Below, in pieces: positions 11,150-20,667 of a DNA stretch of 64,000 nucleotides. The stretch is from SURF-28 sp034521465 (GTDB lineage Bacteria; Bacteroidota; Ignavibacteria; Ignavibacteriales; Melioribacteraceae). How positions within the stretch are numbered: the stretch's first letter is position 1; each line of letters starts with the position of its first letter. The DNA lies in the NCBI GenBank assembly GCA_034521465.1, contig JAXHMN010000011.1:124001-188000 (forward strand), written 5' to 3'. A program made the translations under genes and the position numbers. The notes beneath the pieces were generated by a model that was not told where the DNA came from, did no database searches, and was given only the letters and a program-made list of their open reading frames with translations.

Positions 11150-12603
11150 TAATTACTTTCCACCATTTCTGTTTTCTTTGAAGGGAAAAGATAAGAAAAT
11201 AAAAAGAAGATTAATGCGGAAGAAGAAATCCCAAAAATGTTTGCATCTAATCCGAACGGTAAAGCCCAATCGGCAACTACGAGTGTTACGGTAGTAGTAC
11301 CCCCGATAAGCATAGCCCAAAAAGCTGCAATAGTAGAACTGCGCTTCCAATAAAACGCACCAATAACCGGGACAAATAATCCCGAAACCATGAATGCATA
11401 AGAGTACAACATTAAGTCAAGTACATTCTGCATGGTTGTTGCAAGCAATAATGCAAAAGCGCCTAATATCAAAGTAACAAACTGTGATGTACGCAAAAAT
11501 CTTTTGTGTGAACTGCTTATATCAAAAAATCGATCGAGGATATCAGTAACAAAATTTCCGGAAGATGCCATTAAACAGCTATCTGCCGTCGACATAATTG
11601 CAGAGAAATATGCTGACATCATCAACCCCATTAAACCAACCGGCAGGACGGTACGCAATAACATTGGAAGTCCCATTTCGGGATCAAGCTCCGATATTGC
11701 TTCGTAGCCAAGATAATCAAACATTCCTTGGTCAACAGCGACTCGTGCAAAAAGTCCGAGCAGAACACCCATAAATGCCATAAACGGATATTCAAAAATT
11801 CCGGCAATGTACCAAGCTTTCTTTGCGGTTTTTTCATCGGGACACGCAAAAATTCTCTGGTAAAGCGTCATACCAACAAACCAAATTGGTATAATCGTTA
11901 CCGCCCACTTTACTAATTCTTGCCAGCTTACATTCGTCAAAGAAAGAAAACCCGGGCGCACGGTTGCAATAAGTTCATCATAGCCGCCTATTGCAAAGTA
12001 AGCAACCGGAATACCGATTAAAATTAAACCGGACATTAATATGATCCACTGAACGGTATCCGTATAAATCACTGCTTTAATTCCACCCAAGAATGTGTAA
12101 ACAACTACAATAGTTCCCATTACAATGAGGGCGGTTTGCATCTCAAGACCAACAAACGATGCGGAAGCTAATTTAGCTCCGGCTAAAATCTGCGAAGCAG
12201 TAAAACCGATATAACCGATGCCAGAAATTAATCCGGCAACTATCGCAACCTTTTTACTATAAAATTTTTCGAATATCTGAGGGAATGTATAAAGTTCTTT
12301 GAAGTTTTCCAGTTTGCTGACTTTAGGAATCAAGAAAACTGCTGAAAGCCATGCACCTATTAGACCGGTAAATAACATCCAGCTTCCGGAAATTCCCATA
12401 ACAAATCCAAGACCGCCTAAACCGATAGAGAACCCGCCGCCAACATCCGTAGCCACAACAGAAAGACCAATGTGAATACTTCCCATCGACCTTCCGCCTA
12501 CGTAGTAATCTTCAGCGTTTTTGTTTTTCTTGAGAAAGTAAAATCCGATGCTGAGAACACCGAGAAAATACAATATGAAAATTGAGAGGTCTATCCAGTG
12601 CAT
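11149..12603 (-). CDS. Sodium:solute symporter (SSS family)
   Basis: A 484-residue polytopic membrane protein of the SSS family (PF00474, PutP/SglT type). The N-terminus has the characteristic FFLKKNKNAEDYYVGGRSMG, followed by about 13 predicted membrane helices and SAIMSTADSCLMASSGNFVTD, the conserved Na+-site helix. It would take up an amino acid, peptide or other organic solute with Na+. It sits between the ornithine-racemase-like gene (15-base gap) and the M20 gene (1-base overlap), so its cargo is likely the substrate of that pathway. Intact. Confidence 0.9.
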   Translation of the reverse strand: MHWIDLSIFILYFLGVLSIGFYFLKKNKNAEDYYVGGRSMGSIHIGLSVVATDVGGGFSIGLGGLGFVMGISGSWMLFTGLIGAWLSAVFLIPKVSKLENFKELYTFPQIFEKFYSKKVAIVAGLISGIGYIGFTASQILAGAKLASASFVGLEMQTALIVMGTIVVVYTFLGGIKAVIYTDTVQWIILMSGLILIGIPVAYFAIGGYDELIATVRPGFLSLTNVSWQELVKWAVTIIPIWFVGMTLYQRIFACPDEKTAKKAWYIAGIFEYPFMAFMGVLLGLFARVAVDQGMFDYLGYEAISELDPEMGLPMLLRTVLPVGLMGLMMSAYFSAIMSTADSCLMASSGNFVTDILDRFFDISSSHKRFLRTSQFVTLILGAFALLLATTMQNVLDLMLYSYAFMVSGLFVPVIGAFYWKRSSTIAAFWAMLIGGTTTVTLVVADWALPFGLDANIFGISSSALIFFLFSYLFPSKKTEMVESN

Positions 12604-12618
12604 TGAATAAGTAGATTA

Positions 12619-13698
12619 TTAGAGAATTTTTTTTGTCATGTATTTTGAGTTTGTTAAACGTGCAACTGCCATATAGTTGGGATTATAATGAATCTTATCA
12701 CCAACTTTATATTTACCGCTCTTCTCACCTAAATCATAAACAGTCATATCGGATGTTGTTCCGAGGAAGTTTATACTCTGGTCTTTCAAAGAAAGATTAT
12801 TATAATCAACATCAAGCTCTCCGAAATCTACAATAGCTCTGTATGATTCGTTATAGTCGAGATCTTCAAAGTTTGACGTCTCGCCAATTGCCGCATCGCC
12901 TATTTTGCCGTCGGGCACTACTTCTTTCTTTTCAAGTTCAACAATGTCTGCCGCAAATGTAAATGCATTTGTTGAGAGATTTTTGAACTTTTTATTGTCA
13001 TACGGAGAGACACCAAGAAAAGCAGCTTCGCCTATCCGAAAGTGGTTTATTCCTTTCGGTAGTCTCTTTGAAGATAACAAGGGCAGCGTAATTGAACTTC
13101 CGCTTGAGAGTAACTGAAGATTTACACCGAACTTTGTTTCGATCAATTGTTCATATAGACTCAGCTGAATTAATTTATCATTTGTCGGTTCTACACCATA
13201 CATGCAGCCGAGATTTGTCCCTAGCCCAATAATTTCGATATTCTTCATCTTAAAAATCTTTTCATAGAACTTAAGAATATTGTCACGAACAACTCCTTCT
13301 CTAAGTTCACCCATTTCAAGCATCACTATTATACGATGAGTTTTACCCTGTTTGTCCGCTTCGGAATTTATTTCCTTAATTGCTTCCAATGATGTGTTCA
13401 ACGAAATATCAGCATACTTAACGACATTTTTCGCTTGACCGACTGCAGGAGGTTTGATATAGATCGTAACGATATCGGGTTTAATTTCTTTAATGACTTT
13501 AAGATTCGATATTCTTGAATCCCCAACCGAGTGTAATCTTTTTATTTCAGGATGACCAAGAATTTTTTCTAATGCAGGTTTATAACCGTTCATCACCTTA
13601 GTTACTAATGTCCACTCATAACCTTTCGGTATCAAAAAGTCATTTAGCTTTTTGATGTTGCCGATAATTCTATCCGTATGAATATTTAAGGTTGCCAT
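12619..13698 (-). CDS. Alanine/ornithine racemase family PLP-dependent protein
   Basis: A 359-residue fold-type III PLP protein of the ornithine racemase/YhfX-like family. The predicted Schiff-base lysine is K34 in TLVTKVMNGY, the counterpart of the alanine racemase KxxAYGHG motif. Further features are EMGELREGV, LGTNLGCMYGV and LLSSGSSIT (phosphate-binding region), and a C-terminal beta domain ending in GTTSDMTVYDLG. Clostridial ornithine racemase converts L- to D-ornithine; here the substrate is unknown. It lies second in the operon, 9 bases after the GNAT stop. It is clearly distinct from alr at the operon end. Intact. Confidence 0.8.
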   Translation of the reverse strand: MATLNIHTDRIIGNIKKLNDFLIPKGYEWTLVTKVMNGYKPALEKILGHPEIKRLHSVGDSRISNLKVIKEIKPDIVTIYIKPPAVGQAKNVVKYADISLNTSLEAIKEINSEADKQGKTHRIIVMLEMGELREGVVRDNILKFYEKIFKMKNIEIIGLGTNLGCMYGVEPTNDKLIQLSLYEQLIETKFGVNLQLLSSGSSITLPLLSSKRLPKGINHFRIGEAAFLGVSPYDNKKFKNLSTNAFTFAADIVELEKKEVVPDGKIGDAAIGETSNFEDLDYNESYRAIVDFGELDVDYNNLSLKDQSINFLGTTSDMTVYDLGEKSGKYKVGDKIHYNPNYMAVARLTNSKYMTKKIL

Positions 13699-13707
13699 TT
13701 ATTTGCC

Positions 13708-14139
13708 TTATTTATTAAATCTCATCTCAGCATATTTGTTTGTAAACCCGACTCTTTCATACAATCTCTTTGCCGGATTGTCATATTCAACGTGCAGTTT
13801 AACATCGCCCGGGCATTCCTCAATTGCTTTTTCAACAATTTGACGCCCAAAACCTTTTCCGCGATAACTTGCATCAACAGCAACATAAACTAAAATATGA
13901 TCCGGTATATAACCGGACATTCCCGTGTCGTTAATAATTAGTGCACCGACTAATTTTTCTTCGTAATAAGCCGCGAGTAAAAATCCGCCAAGTTTACCGT
14001 CTTTCCCGAATGCATAATCGACACAATTATTTATTGCTTCTTTCGGGTCACCAAAACGATCTAAATGTTCATATAAAAAATCCACGAACTTTTCTCTGGA
14101 TAATTTTTCGTTAAAATCAGATTCATTGTCTAATCTCAT
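13708..14139 (-). CDS. GNAT family N-acetyltransferase
   Basis: A 143-residue GNAT protein. The acetyl-CoA-binding motif A is visible as YVAVDASYRGKGFGRQIVEKAIEE (R/Q-x-x-G-x-G type) and the C-terminal part as LYERVGFTNKYAEM. It is first gene of the racemase/symporter operon. It may acetylate an amino acid or small amine processed there, but GNAT substrates cannot be read from sequence. Start chosen at the ATG at 14139, whose sequence MRLDNESDFNEKLS is a normal N-terminus. Intact. Confidence 0.85.
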   Translation of the reverse strand: MRLDNESDFNEKLSREKFVDFLYEHLDRFGDPKEAINNCVDYAFGKDGKLGGFLLAAYYEEKLVGALIINDTGMSGYIPDHILVYVAVDASYRGKGFGRQIVEKAIEECPGDVKLHVEYDNPAKRLYERVGFTNKYAEMRFNK

Positions 14140-14333
14140 AATATTTCAAGCATTGTTCTATCCTATTTTTTAAATAAAATAATGCATCTTCCAACAACCT
14201 GGAAACCAATAAAACAAAGATTACAAAAATGTTAGTGACGGGCTATAAGAAGAAACATTAGAATTTTAGAGGATTTTTTTGAGAATTTAGTGTTCTCAAA
14301 AATAGTTATAATTACTAACTATCCCAAATCCAA

Positions 14334-14499
14334 TTACAAGACACATACTCCATTCTGGGTGTGTAAATCGATAGTAACAAATGAACCAAAGCGATTTACT
14401 TGCTATCGGAATAGCAATTCTTTTAATATTTTAGATGCCCTTATGGAAAGCAATACAATAACCAGAGACCAGAAAGGCAATTATGAATAAACCGTTCAT
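14334..14499 (-). CDS. Possible small hydrophobic-leader peptide gene (broken)
   Basis: A good ribosome-binding site (GGAGG, 5 bases before ATG 14497-14499) precedes a 22-codon frame with a signal-like hydrophobic core (MNGLFIIAFLVSGYC). The frame stops at 14431. A second frame then reads RASKILKELLFR, a stop, and NRFGSFVTIDLHTQNG to 14334. With two indel repairs this would be a single protein of about 55 residues. I do not recognise it. The SD and leader are the only evidence, and the rest may be noise. Confidence 0.25.
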
Positions 14500-14603
14500 T
14501 TCGCCTCCGAGTTTTATTAAGCTATTTGATTATTAATTTAAGGGAAAGTAAAGCATTTGTTTGTGATTTATCTCACATTAGTTTTAGATTTTTAATAATA
14601 GAG

Positions 14604-14637
14604 TTAAAAGAAAAAGTCCGACAAAGAGCCGGACTTT
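14604..14637 (-). terminator. Rho-independent terminator of the HEAT-repeat gene
   Basis: On the minus strand an 8-bp stem (AAAGTCCG / CGGACTTT) is followed by a T-rich tract (TTTTTCTTTT). It lies 40 bases after the HEAT gene stop. Confidence 0.75.
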
Positions 14638-14676
14638 CCTCAACCTATAATATGGAAGGGGTTTATAGGGTTAATT

Positions 14677-15109
14677 TTAATTTAATGCAAGATAGGTGTA
14701 GGAAACATCCGGCTGTGCGAGCAGTTCGGTATAGCCGTGTAAATATGCTGAATAAAGGTGTTTAGCCAACTTTCTTACTTTTTCACGATCATTGAAATCA
14801 ACAGTACGTTTTACCATGTAAACACCTCTTGCATCACCAATTTTTATTAGCGCTAAAGCAGCTGCTAATCTCGCCCCGTCAGAATGATCTTCTTCTTAGA
14901 ATTGCCATTAATGGTATAACAGCTTTTTGAGATTTCATTTCACCGAGATAATAAGCAGAACTAACTTTCAACCCCAAATTTTCAGAGTTGATCCCCTCAA
15001 TATAATTCTGCTCTATTATCTCTCGTGAAGCTTTGTTTGGTCCGGCAAGTAAACTCGTTGCAAATACTAAAAGTACCAATACGATTAGGTTGAATCTTCT
15101 GTTTTTCAT
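14677..15109 (-). CDS. Small exported HEAT-repeat protein (frameshifted)
   Basis: A secreted or periplasmic protein of about 144 residues. The signal peptide is clear (MKNRRFNLIVLVLLVFATSLLAGP). HEAT-type helical repeats follow: LGLKVSSAYYLGEMKSQKAV, then IPLMAIL, then in the next frame DGARLAAALALIKIGDARG. The frame breaks at about 14885 and the second frame runs to a stop at 14677. HEAT repeats bind proteins; no partner is evident. A terminator follows directly. Confidence 0.75.
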
Positions 15110-15358
15110 ATCTCCCCCAGAGATTTATTAAACTTTTGAGTTTGTGTTCAACACTTAGTTAGACTCGGAAATTGTAGATTTGGTTGCTCTTCTAACTTTC
15201 TAGATTCATTAATTAAGACGGATTGTCAACCTAAAAAGTTTCATGAACTTGACGAGAAATTTTCATTTAATTGGTTATTTTTAAATTGATTTTTGCACTT
15301 TTTAAAAGACATTAAAATCTACGATAATGTTTGTAGATAATTAATGTGGGAATGTGAT

Positions 15359-15637
15359 ATGCGACGCTTTACAATACTTGTTAATAGAGTTCACCAATCA
15401 ACGGTAGATAATTTTGAAGACCTAAAATTATACCATGAAGAGTGTGCCGGTTACAGCGTAATAATAAAGCGCTTGAGTCCTCAAGCATTTAGTCTGAAAT
15501 GCAAAAGATGTAAAAGAGAAATTATCGTGAAGGATAATGCGAACGGCAACATCCCAATCATGCAAACTGCAGTTGATGGAGAACCAAGACAATTCAATCA
15601 TGAATTGGCGAAGGAAAAAGTAAAGGTTAAGGAATAA
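15359..15637 (+). CDS. Small CxxC hypothetical protein
   Basis: About 92 residues, intact. A CxxC pair (LKCKRCKREI) in the second half suggests a one-sided zinc knuckle or redox pair; an additional Cys lies in EECAGY. I do not recognise a family. ATG at 15344 is in the same frame, but GGGA upstream and the more typical MRRFTILVNRV sequence favour the ATG at 15359. It stands alone, divergent from the HEAT-repeat gene. Confidence 0.6.
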   Translation: MRRFTILVNRVHQSTVDNFEDLKLYHEECAGYSVIIKRLSPQAFSLKCKRCKREIIVKDNANGNIPIMQTAVDGEPRQFNHELAKEKVKVKE

Positions 15638-15728
15638 CTTTATACTCACAACAGCTGTCGCCCGCAAAATATGGTTCAGGGAATAATTTTTACAGCCGTT
15701 CAATCAATTTTAATATTGATAGACCACT

Positions 15729-15819
15729 GATTAAGCAGACCTTCGCAGATTATAGTTTTATCTGTGCCAATCATGTCTAATCTGTGTCTGCCCGCCTTGG
15801 GCGTGGTCATCCGCGTTCC
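15729..15819. repeat. Dispersed intergenic repeat (GATTAAGCAGA...ATCTGTG type)
   Basis: This AT-rich stretch has alternating GCAGAT, ATCTGTG and TAATCTGTGTC units and ends with CATCCGCGTTCC. It is the kind of degenerate intergenic repeat seen in many copies in Bacteroidota and related genomes. It contains a small internal hairpin (GCAGATTA / TATCTGTG) and a GCCC/GGGC hairpin at 15790-15802. No coding potential was seen. Confidence 0.5.
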
Positions 15820-15837
15820 ATAAATAATTAAAAGCTA

Positions 15838-15859
15838 CGTCGAGGAGTGGTTTTCGACG
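15838..15859. repeat. REP-like palindrome, copy 1
   Basis: An imperfect inverted repeat with outer arms CGTCGA / TCGACG and G:T inner pairs. It shares the GTCGAGGA core with the perfect palindrome 40 bases further on, in the manner of paired REP/BIME units. Confidence 0.5.
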
Positions 15860-15898
15860 GCCTTGAATATACGCTCTAACCGGGAGTGTTAAACCAGG

Positions 15899-15921
15899 GT
15901 GTCGAGGACCATCCTCGACAC
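15899..15921. repeat. REP-like palindrome, copy 2, at the 3' end of the M1 peptidase gene
   Basis: A perfect 10-bp stem (GTGTCGAGGA / TCCTCGACAC) with a 3-nt loop. It begins 3 bases after the repaired stop of the minus-strand aminopeptidase gene, so it may also stabilise or terminate that transcript, although no T run follows. Confidence 0.6.
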
Positions 15922-15923
15922 GG

Positions 15924-17779
15924 TTACTTCCAACCTAAAATCTCATCAATCGTCTGACGTGAGATCGGATGATAAAGCGGACGTGCCTTCTCGTACAATT
16001 TCATTGCATATTCTTTCCCATCTTCTGATTCGAACAAGTTTAGAATAAAGCGGTCTTAAAAATTTTCTTCTTCCCATTCCGAGTAAAAAATCCTCAAGTT
16101 CGTCATAAGCCGGTTTGTAATTGTTATGAATTGCACGAAGCAACCAAGCATGTAAAATCTCCGAATTTTGAGTTGCTGTAAAACTAAAAGTTTTGTCGAG
16201 TTCTTTCAATTGAGATTGAGACATCGTCCAAGGAAGTTCTCTGATGAAGTGAAGGTAATGATGCGTTGTCCAATTTTCAGTATTTAGTTCTTCAGCGGGA
16301 TAACCGTTGAGCCAAACTGCGGCTGCTTCATCAACTTTGTCAAATTCATTTGAGTGCGGAACAACATGATTGTTTGGTAAACCGGGTTGAAAAACCCATT
16401 GATCAATTCTCAGCAGTTCCTCGATATCACTATTTCCGTCAACCAATTTATCTTTTGCATATTCAACAAAATTTTGCGATGTCATCGTCTCAAACTTAAA
16501 CTCATCAAAATAGTTAGAAAGAAATTCATCGAATCTTCTCTGCCGACTTTCTCTTCCATGTTTCGTAAAAAGAGCGCACCTTCATCGTATGCAATCGCGC
16601 TTACTTTTTCATCGGGATCTCTGCCGCTCATATCAACATATAGTTTTGTATCCGGATTATCCCAGCCCATTTTGCCGAGGACATGAATTAGATTTTGATA
16701 ATCGAGATGAGCGAGCATTTCTTTGTATTCAAACCCGTAAACCTGCTCCATTATGCGCTGCTCAAAATAAGAAGTGAATCCTTCGTTTAACCAGAAGTCG
16801 CTCCAAGTTGCATTGGTTACTAAGTTACCCGACCAAGAATGAGCTATTTCATGAGCAACAACACTTGTCAATGATCTGTCGCCTGCTAAGAGAGTTGGCG
16901 TTAAAAAAGTCAATCGCGGGTTTTCCATTCCGCCGTATGGAAAGCTTGGTGGCAGAACTATCATGTCATACCGTCCCCAAAGATAAGGTCCGTACATTTC
17001 TTCGGAAGCGCGAATCATATTTTCGGTATCGACAAATTCGTATGCGGCATCTTTGATAACAGAGTGTTCTGCATAAACACCTGTGCGCGGACCGAGTTCG
17101 CTGAACTTAACATCACCAACCGCAAGCGCAAGTAGATATGCCGGAATCGGTTGCGGCATTTCAAAATTCATAAACTCCCGAGTCATTCTTTCGTTTTGGA
17201 TTTTTTGCACTCATTAAAGCAAGCAGATCTTTGGGAACGGTAACTTTTGCATCGTATGTAAATCTAACACCGGGACTATCTTGACATGGAATCCAACTTC
17301 TTGCATGAACCGCTTGAGATTGTGTAAATAAAAACGGATGGTTGCCGTCGGCAGTCTGTTCCGGTTTTAACCATTGCAAAGCGGTTGCATTGTCTGAGGT
17401 GCTGTAATAAACATTTACGATTTTTGTTTCGGGATGAATCTTTATTATAAGCGGTTTGCCGAGCACAGAATCTTTTTTGCCTAAGTAGTACTCGGTATCT
17501 TTTTCATCACTTCCGAGAGTAACTTTTTCAATTGCGAGTTCATAAGTATCGAGAATAATTGAATCGGTCTGAGTTTTATTCTCAATTTTCAGTGAAGCTT
17601 TGCCTTCAATTTGTTTGTTCTCGAAGTTAACATTCAAGTCAAGATTCATGTGTGTTGTTACAACTTCATGATGATTTGAATATGAATGGGGGTCGGGTTT
17701 TTCTTTCTCAAAATTTTCATTGTTTTGGCATGTTGTAAAAATAAAAAACTGATGTCATGAAGATGAGAAATGTCCGCAT
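15924..17779 (-). CDS. M1 family aminopeptidase lipoprotein, LTA4H-like (frameshifted)
   Basis: A zinc aminopeptidase of about 618 residues, leukotriene-A4-hydrolase-like. The substrate loop is YGGMENPRL (GxMEN) and the zinc site is HEIAHSW with the third ligand Glu in LNEGFTSYFE. The N-terminus, reconstructed across a shift in a poly-T stretch near 17735, is a signal (MRTFLIFMTS) with a Cys (TTCQNNE) suggesting a lipoprotein. The C-terminus reads to ...TIDEILGWK with stop at 15924, not at 15946. Four or more indels (near 17735, 17195, 16490 and 16045). It would trim peptides in the periplasm or at the outer membrane. It is probably a real gene damaged by consensus errors. Confidence 0.88.
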
Positions 17780-17894
17780 CGTTCGTCCTTTTCTCATTCA
17801 TTGTCTAAATTGAAATGGACAATATATATTTTTTATATTACAGCACAAACTTATGGTGAGAAGATTTCATTAAGAAAAATATTAGGTGGCAATT

Positions 17895-18707
17895 ATGCTG
17901 ATTGAACGAGTTCTTTTGTTTTTGATTTTAAGTACCGTAGTCTTTACTCAAGCTGATTTACAAAAAGAAAATCCTAAAATTATGATACTTGGAACTTATC
18001 ACATGGCTAATCCGGGAACTGATGATACGAATTCTGAAGCGGATGATGTTACTACATCTAAAAGACAAAAAGAAATTGAAGATGTTTTGAATTCATTAGC
18101 CGAATTCAATCCGACAAAGATTGGTGTTGAGGTGCCAATAAAGCTTGAGGATTCTTTAATGATTTGGTATCAAGATTTTTTAACGGCCGAAAATTCACCG
18201 GACGATCCAAATGAAATTTATCAAATAGGGTTTAAGCTGGCAAAGAAATTAAATCATAATAGACTTTATGCAATCGATTACAAAATACCAATGCCAATAA
18301 GTAAAACTTTTGAATATGCAGAGGAAGCCGGACAAGCACATCTGGTTGATTTAGCAAGGAAATCTACTAAAGAAGTTGCCGGAAAGTTTCAGGATATTCA
18401 ATCTACAGGAACAGTTATGGATCTGCTCCGCTTTTTGAATAGTGATCGAGTAGATGTAACAAATGAGTTTTATCTTGCCTCCGCTCAGATTGGCAAAGAT
18501 ACTAATTATATAGGTGCAGACATGGTTTCAGGCTGGTATGAACGTAATTTAAAGATATTCATAAATATAACTCGCTTAGCAGAATCAAACACAGATCGAA
18601 TTATTGTGATAATAGGTACCGGGCACCTTACTTTATTGAAAAGATTTATTAAAGATGCACCTAATTTTGAATTTGTTCCGGCTAATAATTTTCTGACGGC
18701 AGAATAG
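17895..18707 (+). CDS. DUF5694 family exported protein
   Basis: About 270 residues. The signature GTYHMANPGTDDTN is that of DUF5694, a family related in pattern to TraB/ChaN-like proteins. A second conserved part is IIVIIGTGHLTLLKRFI near the C-terminus. A hydrophobic segment at the N-terminus ending near FTQA looks like a signal peptide. I prefer ATG 17895 because AGGTGG lies just upstream; an in-frame GTG occurs at 17886. The molecular role is not known. Single gene, intact, convergent with the Rossmann-fold gene. Confidence 0.75.
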   Translation: MLIERVLLFLILSTVVFTQADLQKENPKIMILGTYHMANPGTDDTNSEADDVTTSKRQKEIEDVLNSLAEFNPTKIGVEVPIKLEDSLMIWYQDFLTAENSPDDPNEIYQIGFKLAKKLNHNRLYAIDYKIPMPISKTFEYAEEAGQAHLVDLARKSTKEVAGKFQDIQSTGTVMDLLRFLNSDRVDVTNEFYLASAQIGKDTNYIGADMVSGWYERNLKIFINITRLAESNTDRIIVIIGTGHLTLLKRFIKDAPNFEFVPANNFLTAE

Positions 18708-18721
18708 GTTGTTAATATTAA

Positions 18722-18753
18722 GCACAAAAAAAGGGCGCCAGATCAGCGCCCTT
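18722..18753 (-). terminator. Terminator of the Rossmann-fold gene
   Basis: The inverted repeat AAGGGCGC / GCGCCCTT with a 7-nt loop is followed on the minus strand by seven or more Ts. It lies 34 bases past the minus-strand stop; on the plus strand it may also slow transcription from the DUF5694 gene. Confidence 0.8.
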
Positions 18754-18786
18754 AAAACTCAATAACTTAGTAACATAATAACAAAA

Positions 18787-20488
18787 CTACGCTTTCATCC
18801 GTTCGCCTTTTTCTTCTTTAATGAAGATCCAGCCGACAACCTTACCGATGTCAATCTTTTCAAAGTTATTCCAATATTTTTTTGTTCTTACGTGCATAGA
18901 GCTTGTATCATCCGGTTTAATTGACTCGGCTTCGGCGATGATAGCTTTCATTCTGTCAATCCAGACTTTCATGTTTTTCTCGCGCAAATCGACCCAGCCA
19001 TCGTAAGCCCATTTATCAATGCTTTCGTTTGTTAGTTTGAGTTCATTTTCACCTCTGAATGGAGGTATCTTAATTTCATTACCTCGCAGCATGTTCTTTC
19101 CGTCGGGGAGTAAAATTGGAATACCGATTGAGATAATTTCATTCCGCAACTTTCTATTTTCTGTAATATATTGATGAACTCTTTCAGAGAGTTTTTCCGG
19201 AGTCATTTCGGCGATAGTATTCATTCCACCACCGATTTTTTTCAGCAGATTAATTTCATGTAAAAGTTTTGAAAGTCTCGGCGGTCCAAGTAGTTCGAAA
19301 GCTACACTTTCTGAACCGTATTCTTTTTCAAGTTCGTCAAGTTTATCAACTGCAGCGTGCTGCATAAATCCGGCACGATAAGTTGGGGCTAATGATGCGT
19401 TGTCGAGTGCATTAATAATATCATGTCCGGTATTTCCTCCGCGTATCTCGTAAATTACATCAACAGCAATTTCTTCGGGAGTTACATATTCCATTTGACC
19501 CTGTGCGGTGATAGTTTCAAATTCTCCTCTTGAGAATGTTCCGTTTTCACCTGTGTCAATAAAAACAGATTTCAAAGTTTCACCGGTTGATTTAAATTTC
19601 TTGTCTTCTTTCAATTTCAGTCTATCTTTCAGCGGGATTGCATCGGTAGGATCAACCTCAATTATTTCAATCGGTTTACCTTTCTTTTTAATCTCGCCAT
19701 AAACAATTCTTTTCCAACCAATAGCAGCTGTTGGTTTAATTTCTTTTGTGATCGTTCCGTCCGGGGTTCTACCCATTAAAAACAGTAATAAAGTATGTGC
19801 GCCTGCAACAGAAGTTTTACTCAATAAAACTCGCGATGGTTTTTCCTCACTGTGTGTATAAGGAATGTTTAATCCCATACCACCGGTACCGCTTGTCCCG
19901 ATTTTAATATAGATTTTAGATTTCATCGCCTGCATCGAGTTATAGAGAATTTGAATATGTCTGATCAATTGCGGGATGTAAACCGTGCAAAGTAATTTTT
20001 CGGTTTCTTTTGCAAGATCCTCAGCGCTCGGCTTTGATGAAATTACTTTTTTAATGTGATGATATGTTGTGTAAATATCTTGATAAGCTATTGCGGTCGC
20101 AGAGTTGATTGAATCGATCACGACATCAGGTTTATACTTATCCAAAAGCTTATAAATTGCTGAATTTTTTAAGATATCATCCGTAAGTTCTTCCATAGTA
20201 TCAGCAAGTAAAACCTTTCTTTTTTCATCGTCTTCAAGAATATCGTAATCTGTTTAAATCCTTAAATTCATTTCGGACAAAAATATTTCCCCACCACGGT
20301 TCAAAATAGTCTTTTCCGACTTCGGGAAATTCTTCTTGCAAATCTTTACACTGTTCTTTTGCTTCGTGTTCAAACAGGGATGTAACAATAATTTTTTTAG
20401 GTTTTTCGGGAACGAGTTTTCTGACGATTGCATTACCGACAAGACCGTAGCCCCCTAATACTAACACGGTTTTGTTTCCAATATCCAT
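18787..20488 (-). CDS. Large NAD(P)-binding Rossmann-fold protein, atypical SDR-like (frameshifted)
   Basis: About 567 residues across one shift near 20250. The N-terminus has a dinucleotide-binding motif VLVLGGYGLVGNAIVRKL (GxxGxxG). Further on are KPDVVIDSINSATAIAY and IKIGTSGTGGMGLNIPYTH, which may correspond to the later part of an SDR or epimerase core; the C-terminal 250 residues are unfamiliar. An oxidoreductase or sugar-nucleotide-type role is possible, but I do not recognise the family. The gene stands alone, with a clear terminator, and is divergent from the PTS IIA gene. Confidence 0.7.
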
Positions 20489-20667
20489 AAGATTTCCTCA
20501 TCTTAATATTCTGAAAAATTACAGTATCCAAATTAAGCCATCTTAATAAGCTAAACAAGAAAAATAGGATAATTGCATGCGATTTTTTTATTTTCACACT
20601 TCAAAATTGAATTAGGTAAGACCCTTTCTTAAATTAGAATTTTAAAATTAATGAAGTTGTTGACTAC

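Noticed and set aside
14526..14765. 79-codon plus-strand frame
   Set aside because: It lies over the terminator and the 3' end of the minus-strand HEAT-repeat gene and has no protein-like features.
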